Shown piece by piece: positions 47,085 through 54,701 of a stretch of DNA of 64,000 nucleotides (the first letter of the stretch is position 1; every line of letters starts with the position of its first letter). Made by a program: the position numbers and the translations under genes. Source of the stretch: Candidatus Pelagibacter communis (lineage in GTDB: Bacteria > Pseudomonadota > Alphaproteobacteria > Pelagibacterales > Pelagibacteraceae); the NCBI RefSeq assembly GCF_001179945.1, contig NZ_CVSG01000068.1:1-64000 (forward strand), in the 5' to 3' direction. The notes below the pieces were generated by a model that did not search any database, was not told the DNA's origin, and was given only the letters and a program-made list of their open reading frames with translations.

Positions 47085-47648
47085 ATGTCTTTTAAGTTAA
47101 AAAAAAATAATAAAAATTTAGTTAAAATTTTCAGCATAATAGAAGAAAAACTCCCAGATAGTATTTTTAAAAAATTAGGACTAAGTTTTTTTATTTATAT
47201 GACTACAAATAAAATAATTCATGTCTATACTATTGAAAAAAACAATGATATTTCAGCTATAATTACTGTAATTGATTATAAAAATTATATTTCAATGAAT
47301 AAAAAAATTATAAAATATTTTATTCAACATCCATTAAAAATTTTGATTAATTTTATTTCAATACTAGGCTCAACGTCAAAAAAATCTTTAATTAAAATTA
47401 ATGAAGATTATCTTCATTTATTACATTTAATAATAATAAAAAAAAAATTTACTGATATTTCAATTAAAAGAAAAGATAGTATTTTAAACAATTTTTATAA
47501 AAAAATACTTAAGAAACACAGTTCAAAAGTATTATTTCTTTGTTTTGACGAAAAAAATAAAAAAGCACAAAGCTATTATAAAAGAAATAAATTTAATTTT
47601 TTTTATAAAATTAAAAACTTTATATATCTAAAAAAGAGATATCTTTAA
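47085..47648 (+). CDS. Putative GNAT-like acyltransferase
   Basis: Starting at the ATG at 47085 (187 residues) rather than a TTG at 47076, the protein ends with the GNAT-like pattern CFDEKNKKAQSYYKRNKFNF, resembling the acetyl-CoA site helix (A-x-x-YxKxGF) of N-acetyltransferases. The N-terminal half is poorly conserved. It lies between the aminotransferase and a flavoprotein-like gene; an acetylation of the amino sugar made by the former would make sense. Its stop shares a base with the next start. The family call is tentative. Confidence 0.6.
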   Translation: MSFKLKKNNKNLVKIFSIIEEKLPDSIFKKLGLSFFIYMTTNKIIHVYTIEKNNDISAIITVIDYKNYISMNKKIIKYFIQHPLKILINFISILGSTSKKSLIKINEDYLHLLHLIIIKKKFTDISIKRKDSILNNFYKKILKKHSSKVLFLCFDEKNKKAQSYYKRNKFNFFYKIKNFIYLKKRYL

Positions 47649-48568
47649 TGACATATTATAAGAATATTTTGTTAGGTTCTGGCATGAGTTCTATAGTGTA
47701 TTTCAATTTAAAAAATGAAAAATTAAAAGTAATAACTGGAGATGAAAAAAAAATTTTAAAAAGTAAAAATTTCTATGAGTACCAAGCCTTTGGTGGAAAT
47801 AGTAACATTTGGGGTGGTTACATAAATTTTGATAGACATAAAAAATTTTTAAAAAATAAAAATTATAATGAATTATTTCAAAAAAAATTATTTCAAACAA
47901 AAAAAATATTTAGTGAAAAATCTTATTTTACAAACACTTATAGTCTCGTTGATCAAAATAAAGATATTTTTAGAGTTAAGAGGCAATATTTAAAAAAAAA
48001 AGTTTTGTTTAACAAGATTAACAAAATTATTATTAAAAAAAGATTGATAGAACTTATATCTAATAAAAAAAAATATTCTACTAATAAATTGACCCTTTGT
48101 ATTGGAAATCTTAATTTGATAAAACTTTTGTATAAATCTGAAATTATAAATTCAAATGATATAATTTCTTTCGAGGATGGAGATTGTACATATGTTTTAA
48201 ATTTTTTAATAGATAAAAAAAAAAATTTTTATATACCCATGCCTCTTTTTTATATTTTTGAAAAACTTTTTTTGAAAAAATCTAAAAATTATAGACTAAT
48301 AAAATCAAGCTTAATACTACAAAAATTTTCCTCAAAAATTCAAAACATAAAAATTTCATGTAAAGAATTGATGAAAATGGATGATAATAGACTTAGATTT
48401 TTTCTATCTAATCATATAGCGAATTTAAGAATTAATAATATACCTGTGAGAAAATTTATTTTTAAAAAATCAAAAAAAATTAATATTTTTTGTACTGGCA
48501 CAGTAAAAAAATATGTTCCAGGTCCAGTGATTCAAGATTTAATTTTTGATATTAGTTCAAACTGCTGA
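47648..48568 (+). CDS. Compact GMC-like FAD-binding protein of unknown function
   Basis: The 306-residue protein starts YYKNILLGSGMSSIVYF, a variant dinucleotide-binding loop (GSGMSS), and carries FGGNSNIWGGYINF at about 55-68, which resembles the FAD-contact motif GGTSNHWGG of GMC-type oxidoreductases from polysaccharide loci. The C-terminal region has FFLSNHIANLRINNIPV and FCTGTVKKYVPGPVIQD. It is about 200 residues shorter than usual GMC enzymes, so parts of the substrate domain are missing. It ends the glycan island. An oxidase acting on a sugar or lipid is possible, but function is not known. Confidence 0.6.
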   Translation: MTYYKNILLGSGMSSIVYFNLKNEKLKVITGDEKKILKSKNFYEYQAFGGNSNIWGGYINFDRHKKFLKNKNYNELFQKKLFQTKKIFSEKSYFTNTYSLVDQNKDIFRVKRQYLKKKVLFNKINKIIIKKRLIELISNKKKYSTNKLTLCIGNLNLIKLLYKSEIINSNDIISFEDGDCTYVLNFLIDKKKNFYIPMPLFYIFEKLFLKKSKNYRLIKSSLILQKFSSKIQNIKISCKELMKMDDNRLRFFLSNHIANLRINNIPVRKFIFKKSKKINIFCTGTVKKYVPGPVIQDLIFDISSNC

Positions 48569-48627
48569 CATAGATTTTATTTGCTTATATCGATAAAATA
48601 GAATATTAGATATTAAAATTTAATTAA

Positions 48628-49632
48628 ATGATAAACATAGGTATTAACGGTTTCGGAAGAATAGGCAGACTAATTCTTAGAGCTATTCTGGAAAACTACA
48701 GAAACAAAATAAATGTAGTTGCTATCAATGATTTAGGCTCTATAGAAACTAATGCACATTTAATTAAATACGACAGTACTCATGGCATTATGAAAGATGA
48801 AATTACTACTTTAAAAGACGGTTTTAAAGTAGGTGAACAAAATATAAAAGTATTTGCTGAGAGAGATCCAATCAATATACCTTGGGGAAAAATAGGTGCA
48901 GATGTTGTATTAGAATGTACAGGTATTTTTTTGGATAAATCATCTGCAGAGAAACATATTAAAGCGGGAGCAAAAAAAGTAATAATCTCAGCTCCAGGTA
49001 AAGAAGTAGATTTTACAATAGTTCAAGGTGTCAATAGCAAAGAGTTAAAAAAAAATCATAATATTATTTCTAATGGTTCTTGCACTACGAATTGTTTAGC
49101 TCCGGTCGCTATGGTTTTAGAAAAGAGTTTTGGGATAAGTTATGGTTATATGACCACAATACACAGCTATACAGGTGATCAAAAACTTTTAGATACATTA
49201 CATAAAGATTTAAGGAGAGCTAGATCTACAGAGGGTGCAATGATACCTACCTCAACTGGCGCAGCTAAAGCTATGAGTTTAGTTTTACCTAGTCTTAAAG
49301 GTAAATTAGACGGTACAGCTATAAGGGTTCCAACACCAAATGTTTCCTTAATTGATTTCACTCTGGTAACTGAAAAAAATGTAACACCTGAAGAAATTAA
49401 TCAAGCCATGACAGAGGCTGCAAATGGTGAATTAAAGGGAATATTAGATGTAAATCAAAAACCCTTAGTATCAAAAGATTTCAATCATAATCCACACAGT
49501 TCAATATTTGATGTCACCCAAACACAAGTAATTAAAGGAAAATTTATTAGAGTACTTTCTTGGTATGATAATGAATGGGGTTTCTCAAATAGAATGTGTG
49601 ATACAGCTATTCAGATTGCTGATTTAGTTTAA
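48628..49632 (+). CDS. gap: Glyceraldehyde-3-phosphate dehydrogenase
   Basis: GAPDH oxidises glyceraldehyde 3-phosphate with NAD and phosphate. The 334-residue enzyme begins INIGINGFGRIGRLILRA, has the catalytic Cys in SNGSCTTNCLAP, then TTIHSYTGDQ, RRARSTEGAMIPTSTGAAKA, GTAIRVPTPNVSLIDF and WYDNEWGFSNRM. The Asp in AINDLGS after the second strand suggests NAD preference. It is next to pyk and pfkA, giving a small glycolysis group on opposite strands. Its 3' end overlaps a small minus-strand ORF by four bases. Confidence 0.97.
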   Translation: MINIGINGFGRIGRLILRAILENYRNKINVVAINDLGSIETNAHLIKYDSTHGIMKDEITTLKDGFKVGEQNIKVFAERDPINIPWGKIGADVVLECTGIFLDKSSAEKHIKAGAKKVIISAPGKEVDFTIVQGVNSKELKKNHNIISNGSCTTNCLAPVAMVLEKSFGISYGYMTTIHSYTGDQKLLDTLHKDLRRARSTEGAMIPTSTGAAKAMSLVLPSLKGKLDGTAIRVPTPNVSLIDFTLVTEKNVTPEEINQAMTEAANGELKGILDVNQKPLVSKDFNHNPHSSIFDVTQTQVIKGKFIRVLSWYDNEWGFSNRMCDTAIQIADLV

Positions 49633-49799
49633 TTTTTAGATTTTTCGGCTTCTTCAATTAACTTAAGAGTATTTTTTGGGATATCTGAATTATCGAATTT
49701 AGATTTAGAAACGTTTGAAAATTTGTCCTTCTTTTTTTTCAAATTTTGAAGGTCACTAACAGCTGATAATATCTCTTCTATACTAAAGTTTTCTTCCAT
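49629..49799 (-). CDS. Small acidic/basic protein of 56 aa downstream of pyk
   Basis: An ATG at 49799 overlaps the pyk stop (TAATG) and opens a 56-residue frame ending at a TAA at 49629, beside the end of gap. The product begins EENFSIEEILSAVSDLQNLKK and ends with PKNTLKLIEEAEKSKN, a charged, likely helical protein with no signal or membrane segment. Start/stop coupling and the precise fit between two genes argue that it is real. I recognise no family; the function is unknown. Confidence 0.6.
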   Translation of the reverse strand: MEENFSIEEILSAVSDLQNLKKKKDKFSNVSKSKFDNSDIPKNTLKLIEEAEKSKN

Positions 49800-51211
49800 T
49801 AAGATCCAACTTTATATAGCCTGACCATATTAGTCATGCCTGCTTTACCGAAGGGTAAACCAGCAGTTATAACAACAAAATCGTTATTTTTTATAAACTT
49901 AAGTTTTTTAATAATTTCTTTAGAAATAGACATCATATCTTTCCATCCTTTTGCATCTCTACTATTTATTGATTGAACACCCCAAAGCAATGATACTTGT
50001 CTACTCACATTAATATTAGGTGAAATAGTTACTATTTTCGCAGCTGGACGCATTGAAGAAACAAGCTTTGCTGACTTACCCGAGTTAGAAAAAACAATTA
50101 TAGCCTTTACATCTGGATTATAAGCTATGTCCTTAACAGAGAGAAGAATTGATTTAACAGGATCCTTATTTGTAATAATTGAATTTTTGAAATCTTCAAT
50201 GTGATCTCTTTTGTATTTTTCAGTAGATATAATTGTTTTAGACATTGTAGACACAGCCTGTAATGGAAATTTACCAACAGCTGCTTCAGCAGATAGCATA
50301 ACTGTATCAGCACCTTGAAAAATAGCTGTAGCAATATCATTAATTTCTGCTCTAGTTGCAGTATTATTTTCAATCATACTTTCAAGCATTTGAGTTGCAA
50401 CAATAACTGATTTAGAGTTTTCAGAGCATTTTTTAATTAAACTTAATTGAACTTTTGGAACTTCACTATGTCCAATGTCAATTGCTAAATCACCTCTTGC
50501 TACCATGATAGCGTCTGTAGCTTTTATAATTTTATCGATATTTTTTAATGCAGATTTGTTTTCAATTTTTGAAATAATTCCAATATCTTTTTTAATTAAT
50601 TTTCTTGCTTCAAGAATAAGTTTTTCATTTTGTAAAAAAGATAATGCAATCCAATTACAACCAAGTTTAGTTGCAGTTTTGATATCTTTTTTATCCTTTG
50701 CCGTAAGATTATTAAATGACATATTTAAATTAGGTATATGAATACCTTTATTGCTTCGTAAAATACAATTGTGGCTTTTGCATTTTATAATTACAGAATT
50801 TTTAGATTTTCCAATTACAGAAAATAAAAACTTCCCATCATCAATTAAAATTTTGTTACCTTTTCTTAATTTTTTAAGTATTTTAGAATATGGAAAGCTA
50901 ACTCTAAAATCATTACCTGTTTTTACTTGGTTATCTAAAATAAATTTTTGATTATATTTTATTTTTTGATTTCCATTTTTTACTTTTCCGATTCTTAACT
51001 TTATTCCTTGTAAATCAGCTATAAGAGAAATCTTTTTACCTTTTCTTTTCTCAATTTTTCTTATTTTAGATATAATTTTCTTTATTCCACTAGTGTCATG
51101 ACTAAAGTTTATCCTAAATGCATCAACTCCTAGTTCTACCAGCTTATTTAACTTAGATTCACTATAAATTGATGGACCAAGAGTAGCTAAAATTTTTGCT
51201 TTTTTTTCCAT
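49799..51211 (-). CDS. pyk: Pyruvate kinase
   Basis: Pyruvate kinase makes pyruvate and ATP from phosphoenolpyruvate. The 470-residue protein starts KAKILATLGPSIYSESKL, and has FRINFSHD, IADLQGIKLRIG, LSFLQNEKLI, IISKIENKSALKNID (catalytic Lys), IMVARGDLAIDIG, VIVATQMLESMI and the C-terminal domain. The last motif of the active site, TRAEINDIATAIFQGADTVMLSAE, is intact. It diverges from pfkA with a 64-base gap and is followed by a coupled small ORF. Confidence 0.96.
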   Translation of the reverse strand: MEKKAKILATLGPSIYSESKLNKLVELGVDAFRINFSHDTSGIKKIISKIRKIEKRKGKKISLIADLQGIKLRIGKVKNGNQKIKYNQKFILDNQVKTGNDFRVSFPYSKILKKLRKGNKILIDDGKFLFSVIGKSKNSVIIKCKSHNCILRSNKGIHIPNLNMSFNNLTAKDKKDIKTATKLGCNWIALSFLQNEKLILEARKLIKKDIGIISKIENKSALKNIDKIIKATDAIMVARGDLAIDIGHSEVPKVQLSLIKKCSENSKSVIVATQMLESMIENNTATRAEINDIATAIFQGADTVMLSAEAAVGKFPLQAVSTMSKTIISTEKYKRDHIEDFKNSIITNKDPVKSILLSVKDIAYNPDVKAIIVFSNSGKSAKLVSSMRPAAKIVTISPNINVSRQVSLLWGVQSINSRDAKGWKDMMSISKEIIKKLKFIKNNDFVVITAGLPFGKAGMTNMVRLYKVGS

Positions 51212-51275
51212 TAAGAGTTTTTTATGTTATAACACCTCTTCCCTTAAAAAAAAATATTAAAGAAGAATTAATTTA

Positions 51276-52364
51276 ATGAGTAATAAAAAGATTGGAATTT
51301 TAACAAGTGGAGGAGATTGCGGTGGTTTAAATGCTGCTATTAGATCAATTTTTTATAGAGCAAAAAATAAATACGATATGCAGGTATTCGGAATAAGAGA
51401 TGGTACAGCGGGATTAATTAAACGACCAGTGGATGCAATTCAACTAAATCATAAGACTTTTGGAGGGTACTTGTTAAGGCAAGGTGGAACTTTCCTAGGA
51501 TCTACAAACAAAGGAAATCCTTTTAAAATTCCAACTGGAGATGGAAAACATGTTGATAAATCAAAAGAAATAATTGAAGGGTATCACTCAATGAAACTTG
51601 ACGGTTTAATAATAATAGGTGGAGACGGGAGTATGCAAATACTAAAAAAATTAGCAAAAGATGGCAATATGAAAATAGTAGCTATTCCAAAAACAATTGA
51701 CAATGATGTTGGAGCTACAGAAAGTTCAATAGGTTTTCATACTGCAGTAGATGTTGCTACTCAAGCATTAGATAACCTACAATCAACTGCTGCTAGCCAC
51801 AGAAGGTCTATGATACTCGAAGTGATGGGACGAGATGCTGGACACATAGCTTTAAATGCTGGCATTGCAGGGGGCGCAGATATTATCTTAATACCAGAAA
51901 TAAAATATTCAATCAGAGGGATAATTAATAAACTTAATCTTATGAAAAAAAATGATATTCAACATTCATTAATTATAGTTGCAGAGGCAGTAAAAAAAGA
52001 GGATGGATCTAGAGTAGTTCACAAGTATATGGACGGAGAACAAAGACTTGGCGGTATTGGAGATTACATAGCTCAAGAATTAATGAGACAAACAGATGTT
52101 GAATGTAGAGTAACATCGCTTGGCCATGTTCAAAGAGGTGCACCTCCAACAGCAAGTGATAGAATATTAGCGAGTGCATTTGGAGTTTATGCTGTTGACT
52201 TATTAAATCAAAAAAAATTTGATCGAATGGTTGCTTGGAGAGACAGAAGAGTAGTAGATGTACCTATTGATGAAGGAATTAAAACATATAAAAATGTTGA
52301 AAGAAAAGACTCATTAGTTGAAACAGCTCTATCTTTAGGGATTTATTTAGGAGATGATATTTAA
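51276..52364 (+). CDS. pfkA: 6-phosphofructokinase (PfkA-type, ATP- or PPi-dependent)
   Basis: The 362-residue protein has the phosphofructokinase motifs ILTSGGDCGGLNAAIR, GLIIIGGDGSMQ (residues 110-121), IPKTIDNDVGATESSIGF, EVMGRDAGHIALNA and LGHVQRGAPPTASDR. Gly118 in GGDGS is the ATP-type residue (PPi enzymes have Asp), while Lys139 in PKTIDND is the residue seen in PPi-type and some ATP-type long-branch enzymes. The donor is therefore likely ATP but not certain. It faces away from pyk and shares a base with the downstream hydratase-like gene. Many SAR11 strains lack this enzyme, so its presence is worth noting. Confidence 0.92.
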   Translation: MSNKKIGILTSGGDCGGLNAAIRSIFYRAKNKYDMQVFGIRDGTAGLIKRPVDAIQLNHKTFGGYLLRQGGTFLGSTNKGNPFKIPTGDGKHVDKSKEIIEGYHSMKLDGLIIIGGDGSMQILKKLAKDGNMKIVAIPKTIDNDVGATESSIGFHTAVDVATQALDNLQSTAASHRRSMILEVMGRDAGHIALNAGIAGGADIILIPEIKYSIRGIINKLNLMKKNDIQHSLIIVAEAVKKEDGSRVVHKYMDGEQRLGGIGDYIAQELMRQTDVECRVTSLGHVQRGAPPTASDRILASAFGVYAVDLLNQKKFDRMVAWRDRRVVDVPIDEGIKTYKNVERKDSLVETALSLGIYLGDDI

Positions 52365-53140
52365 TGAGGAACAAGAATCTAAATTTAATTGCAAATAGAC
52401 TTGTAAATGCTTTTTTAAAAAATAAAATAATAAGTCCAATTCCGAACATATATACAAAAAAGCTTTCAAATGCTCAAGAACTTAGAAAATTGTGTGAAAG
52501 TAAAATAAAAAAACCAATTATAGGATTTAAGGCGGCAGGGACTGGTATTCCTGTTATTAAAAAACTAAAGGAAAAAGAACCTTTCTATGCCTCTGTGTAC
52601 AAACACAACGTATTAAAAAATAATAAATCTATTAAAATAAATAAATATACATTGGGTATAGAATTAGAAGTATGTTACTTTTTGAAAAAAAGTTTTTTCG
52701 ATTTTAAACAAAAAATTTCAAAAAATAATATGAAAAAATTTATTGATAAAATTGCTCCATGTATTGAAGTAGTTGGATATAGACAGAGAAAAAACGGGAT
52801 AAAGAGCTTTGGAGACTTATGTTCTGATTTTGGAGCTAATGTGAAATTCATCATAGGGCCAAGAAAGAAATTCAAAAACAATAATGTAAAAAACTTGAAA
52901 ACAAATATTTCAAATTTTAAGATTAAGCAATCTGTTAATGGAAACACAAATACTGTTTATATTAATCCTATGAATTCATTATTATTTGTTTTAAAAAAAC
53001 TTCAAAAAGACAAAATAAAACATAATAAAGATTTTTATGTTTTTACTGGGTCTTCAGTTGGAGTTGTGCCGATCCTGGGAAAGGGAACCTATAAGGGTAA
53101 AATTGATAAATTAGGTTCAGTTAAGGCTAAAATTAGTTAG
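52364..53140 (+). CDS. 2-keto-4-pentenoate hydratase/FAH-family protein
   Basis: The 258-residue protein resembles MhpD/DmpE-type 2-oxopent-4-enoate hydratases of the fumarylacetoacetate hydrolase superfamily. It has an N-terminal LIANRLVNAFL helix, FKAAGTGIPVIKKL, the metal-binding GIELEVCYFLKK segment with paired glutamates, IAPCIEVVGYRQR and FYVFTGSSVGVVPILGKG. Related enzymes hydrate or decarboxylate keto acids with Mg. The context (directly after pfkA) does not point to aromatic degradation, so the substrate is open. Confidence 0.78.
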   Translation: MRNKNLNLIANRLVNAFLKNKIISPIPNIYTKKLSNAQELRKLCESKIKKPIIGFKAAGTGIPVIKKLKEKEPFYASVYKHNVLKNNKSIKINKYTLGIELEVCYFLKKSFFDFKQKISKNNMKKFIDKIAPCIEVVGYRQRKNGIKSFGDLCSDFGANVKFIIGPRKKFKNNNVKNLKTNISNFKIKQSVNGNTNTVYINPMNSLLFVLKKLQKDKIKHNKDFYVFTGSSVGVVPILGKGTYKGKIDKLGSVKAKIS

Positions 53141-53348
53141 ATAAATAATAACCGATAATAACAATTACTAAAATAGAAATAAAAAATTTTAGGTTTTTTA
53201 TTAAAGATGCTTTTTTCTCACCTTGAAATTTTCTTTTCGATAAAAAATAAATATTTGTTTCAGATTTATTTCTAAATTTTGGTCTTAAAGGAGAGGGAAT
53301 TGTTTTGTTTTGTATACTCTTAAATTTTTTAGGATTAATTTGTAGCAT
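53133..53348 (-). CDS. Small basic tail-anchored protein (71 aa)
   Basis: The 71-residue product is strongly basic in its first 50 residues (KKFKSIQNKTIPSPLRPKF and KSETNIYFLSKRKFQGEKK) and ends in one hydrophobic helix (about 51-69, NLKFFISILVIVIIGYYLSN), the layout of a C-tail-anchored membrane protein. It converges with the hydratase-like gene, overlapping by eight bases, and starts beyond the iron operon promoter. No family is recognised and no clear ribosome binding site is visible, so the call is moderate. Confidence 0.5.
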   Translation of the reverse strand: MLQINPKKFKSIQNKTIPSPLRPKFRNKSETNIYFLSKRKFQGEKKASLIKNLKFFISILVIVIIGYYLSN

Positions 53349-53414
53349 AGTTCTATTAACTTCATTTTTATTAAGTTATCAACAGTTTATACAACATCTA
53401 GGTGCGTCAATATT

Positions 53415-53433
53415 GCAAATGATAATCATTATC
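53415..53433 (+). promoter_or_regulatory. Fur box 1 upstream of iron transporter operon
   Basis: The 19-base element GCAAATGATAATCATTATC matches the classic Fur consensus GATAATGATAATCATTATC at 17 of 19 positions. A second copy follows 27 bases later. It lies about 42 bases before the start of the iron-binding protein gene. A possible -35 (TTGCAA, 53414-53419) overlaps it and a weak -10 (TATTGT, 53438-53443) follows, so binding would block polymerase. Confidence 0.9.
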
Positions 53434-53441
53434 AAATTATT

Positions 53442-53460
53442 GTAAATGATAATCATTATC
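53442..53460 (+). promoter_or_regulatory. Fur box 2 upstream of iron transporter operon
   Basis: GTAAATGATAATCATTATC is a second Fur box, again 17 of 19 to consensus and sharing an identical 17-base core with box 1, 27 bases downstream of it. Two boxes side by side usually give tight repression by cooperating Fur dimers. Identity of the repressor (Fur or another family member) is inferred from the motif only. Confidence 0.9.
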
Positions 53461-53463
53461 AAT

Positions 53464-53471
53464 AAAGGGGG
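53464..53471 (+). promoter_or_regulatory. Strong ribosome binding site of the iron-binding protein gene
   Basis: AAAGGGGG lies three bases upstream of the ATG at 53475. It is one of the most purine-rich, G-rich leaders in the window, matching the anti-Shine-Dalgarno end, and suggests high expression when the Fur block is lifted. Confidence 0.7.
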
Positions 53472-53474
53472 AAA

Positions 53475-54495
53475 ATGAGAATAATAACAATAGTTACTTA
53501 TTTATTTTTACTTTCATTTGCAGGCAGTTTATTTGCAAATGAAGTAAATATATTTAGTGCAAGGCATTACGACTCTGATGTACAGCTTTATGAAAAATTT
53601 ACTGCTAAAACAGGAATTAAAGTAAATGTTGTTTCTGGAAAATCTGGTGCTTTAGAAAAAAGAATAATCGAAGAGGGTGAAGACAGCAAAGCGGATCTTT
53701 ACATCACAGCAGATGCTGGAAGATTAGGCGCTTTCGAAGCCAATCTTCAAGGTGGTCTTACAAGTGCAGCTATTAAATCAGCTGTACCTAGTAATTTCAG
53801 AACATCGAAATGGACTGGAATAGCAAAAAGAGCAAGAATTGTATATTTTGCTCCAGAAAGAGTGAGTGGTGCAGAATTAGCTGGCTTAACTTATGAGAGT
53901 TTAGCTGACCCTAAATGGAAAGGCAGATTAGTAATTAGAGCTTCTAATAATATCTACAATCAATCACTCGTAGCTTCACTTATCAAAAATAACGGAAAAG
54001 GCAAAGTAGCAGATTGGTCAAAAGGTATGGTTGCTAATATGGCAAGATCTCCAAAAGGTAACGATAGGGCACAAATCCTTGCTGTAGCTGCAGGAGAAGC
54101 AGATATAGCAGTAGCTAATACTTACTATTTAGCATTAATGCTTTCAGGAAAAAAAGGTGCAGAACAGCAAGCAGCTGCTAAAAAAGTAAAACCTTTCTTT
54201 CCAAATCAAGATGGAAGAGGAACTCATATGAACATTAGTGGCGCAGGTCTTGTTAAAGGAGCACCTAACAAAAAAAAATGCAATAAAATTAGTTGAGTTT
54301 TTATTGAGTGAGGAAGCTCAAAATCATATTGTAAATAATACTTTTGAGTATCCAATGATAAAAGGTGTATCTCCACATCCACTTGTTGTAAATATGGGAT
54401 TAGATTTTAAACAAGATCTAAAAACAAAAGTTGTTAATTACGGAAAAAGACAAGCAGATGCTTTAGCAGTAATGACAGCAGCGGGTTGGAAATAG
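53475..54495 (+). pseudogene. afuA: Iron(III) ABC transporter binding protein, frameshifted in an A9 tract
   Basis: This FbpA/AfuA-type periplasmic Fe(III)-binding protein starts with a signal peptide (1-21, ending LFANEV) and has NIFSARHYDSDVQLYEKF, ADLYITADAGRL, GDSKADLY-type loops, IVYFAPERVSG and VANTYYLAL, a family motif with Tyr ligands. The open frame runs into the A9 tract at 54270-54278 and stops at 54296 after the residues KKKCNKIS. Removing one A restores PNKKNAIKLVEFLLSEEAQ and a full C-terminus ending AVMTAAGWK at 54495, of normal family length (about 339 residues). The rest is intact. An assembly indel, a recent mutation, or transcriptional slippage on A9 are all possible. It heads the operon with the permease and ATPase behind. 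Confidence 0.88.
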
Positions 54496-54509
54496 TTATA
54501 AATAAATAT

Positions 54510-54683
54510 ATGGAGCGAACAATAAAAAAAAAAATTAACTTGAATAAGTTAAATACAGGTTGTTCGCCTTGTATGTCAGAAGCTAAAAAAATGGAAAAAA
54601 AAATTTCACATAGGAAAGTTTCTGAAATCAAAATTGAGGAGGTTAAAAATATTATTTCCTCAATGTTTGATAAAAAGTATTAA
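54510..54683 (+). CDS. Small CxxC protein inside the iron transporter operon
   Basis: The ATG at 54510 opens a 57-residue frame: MERTIKKKINLNKLN, then TGCSPCMSEAKKMEKKIS and a lysine-rich tail. The GCSPCM motif (CxxC) is typical of small metal-, cluster- or thiol-binding proteins. The alternative start upstream (TTG at 54486) overlaps the binding-protein frame and is less likely. It sits between the iron-binding protein and permease genes, under the same Fur boxes, so a role in iron handling or regulation is plausible. I do not recognise a family. Confidence 0.6.
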   Translation: MERTIKKKINLNKLNTGCSPCMSEAKKMEKKISHRKVSEIKIEEVKNIISSMFDKKY

Positions 54684-54701
54684 GAGTTTGACGTTAATAT
54701 C

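Noticed and set aside
53376-53384. DnaA-box-like TTATCAACA upstream of the Fur boxes
   Set aside because: A single one-mismatch copy with no cluster, no GC-skew evidence and no dnaA, gidA or parA genes nearby does not support a replication origin.
53415-53460. Short direct repeat as CRISPR or insertion site
   Set aside because: Only two units, each a Fur box with an in-operon position; no cas genes or transposase nearby.
54238-54495. Separate small gene downstream of the iron-binding protein
   Set aside because: Its sequence is the natural C-terminus of the binding protein reached by one-base correction, so it is part of the same gene.
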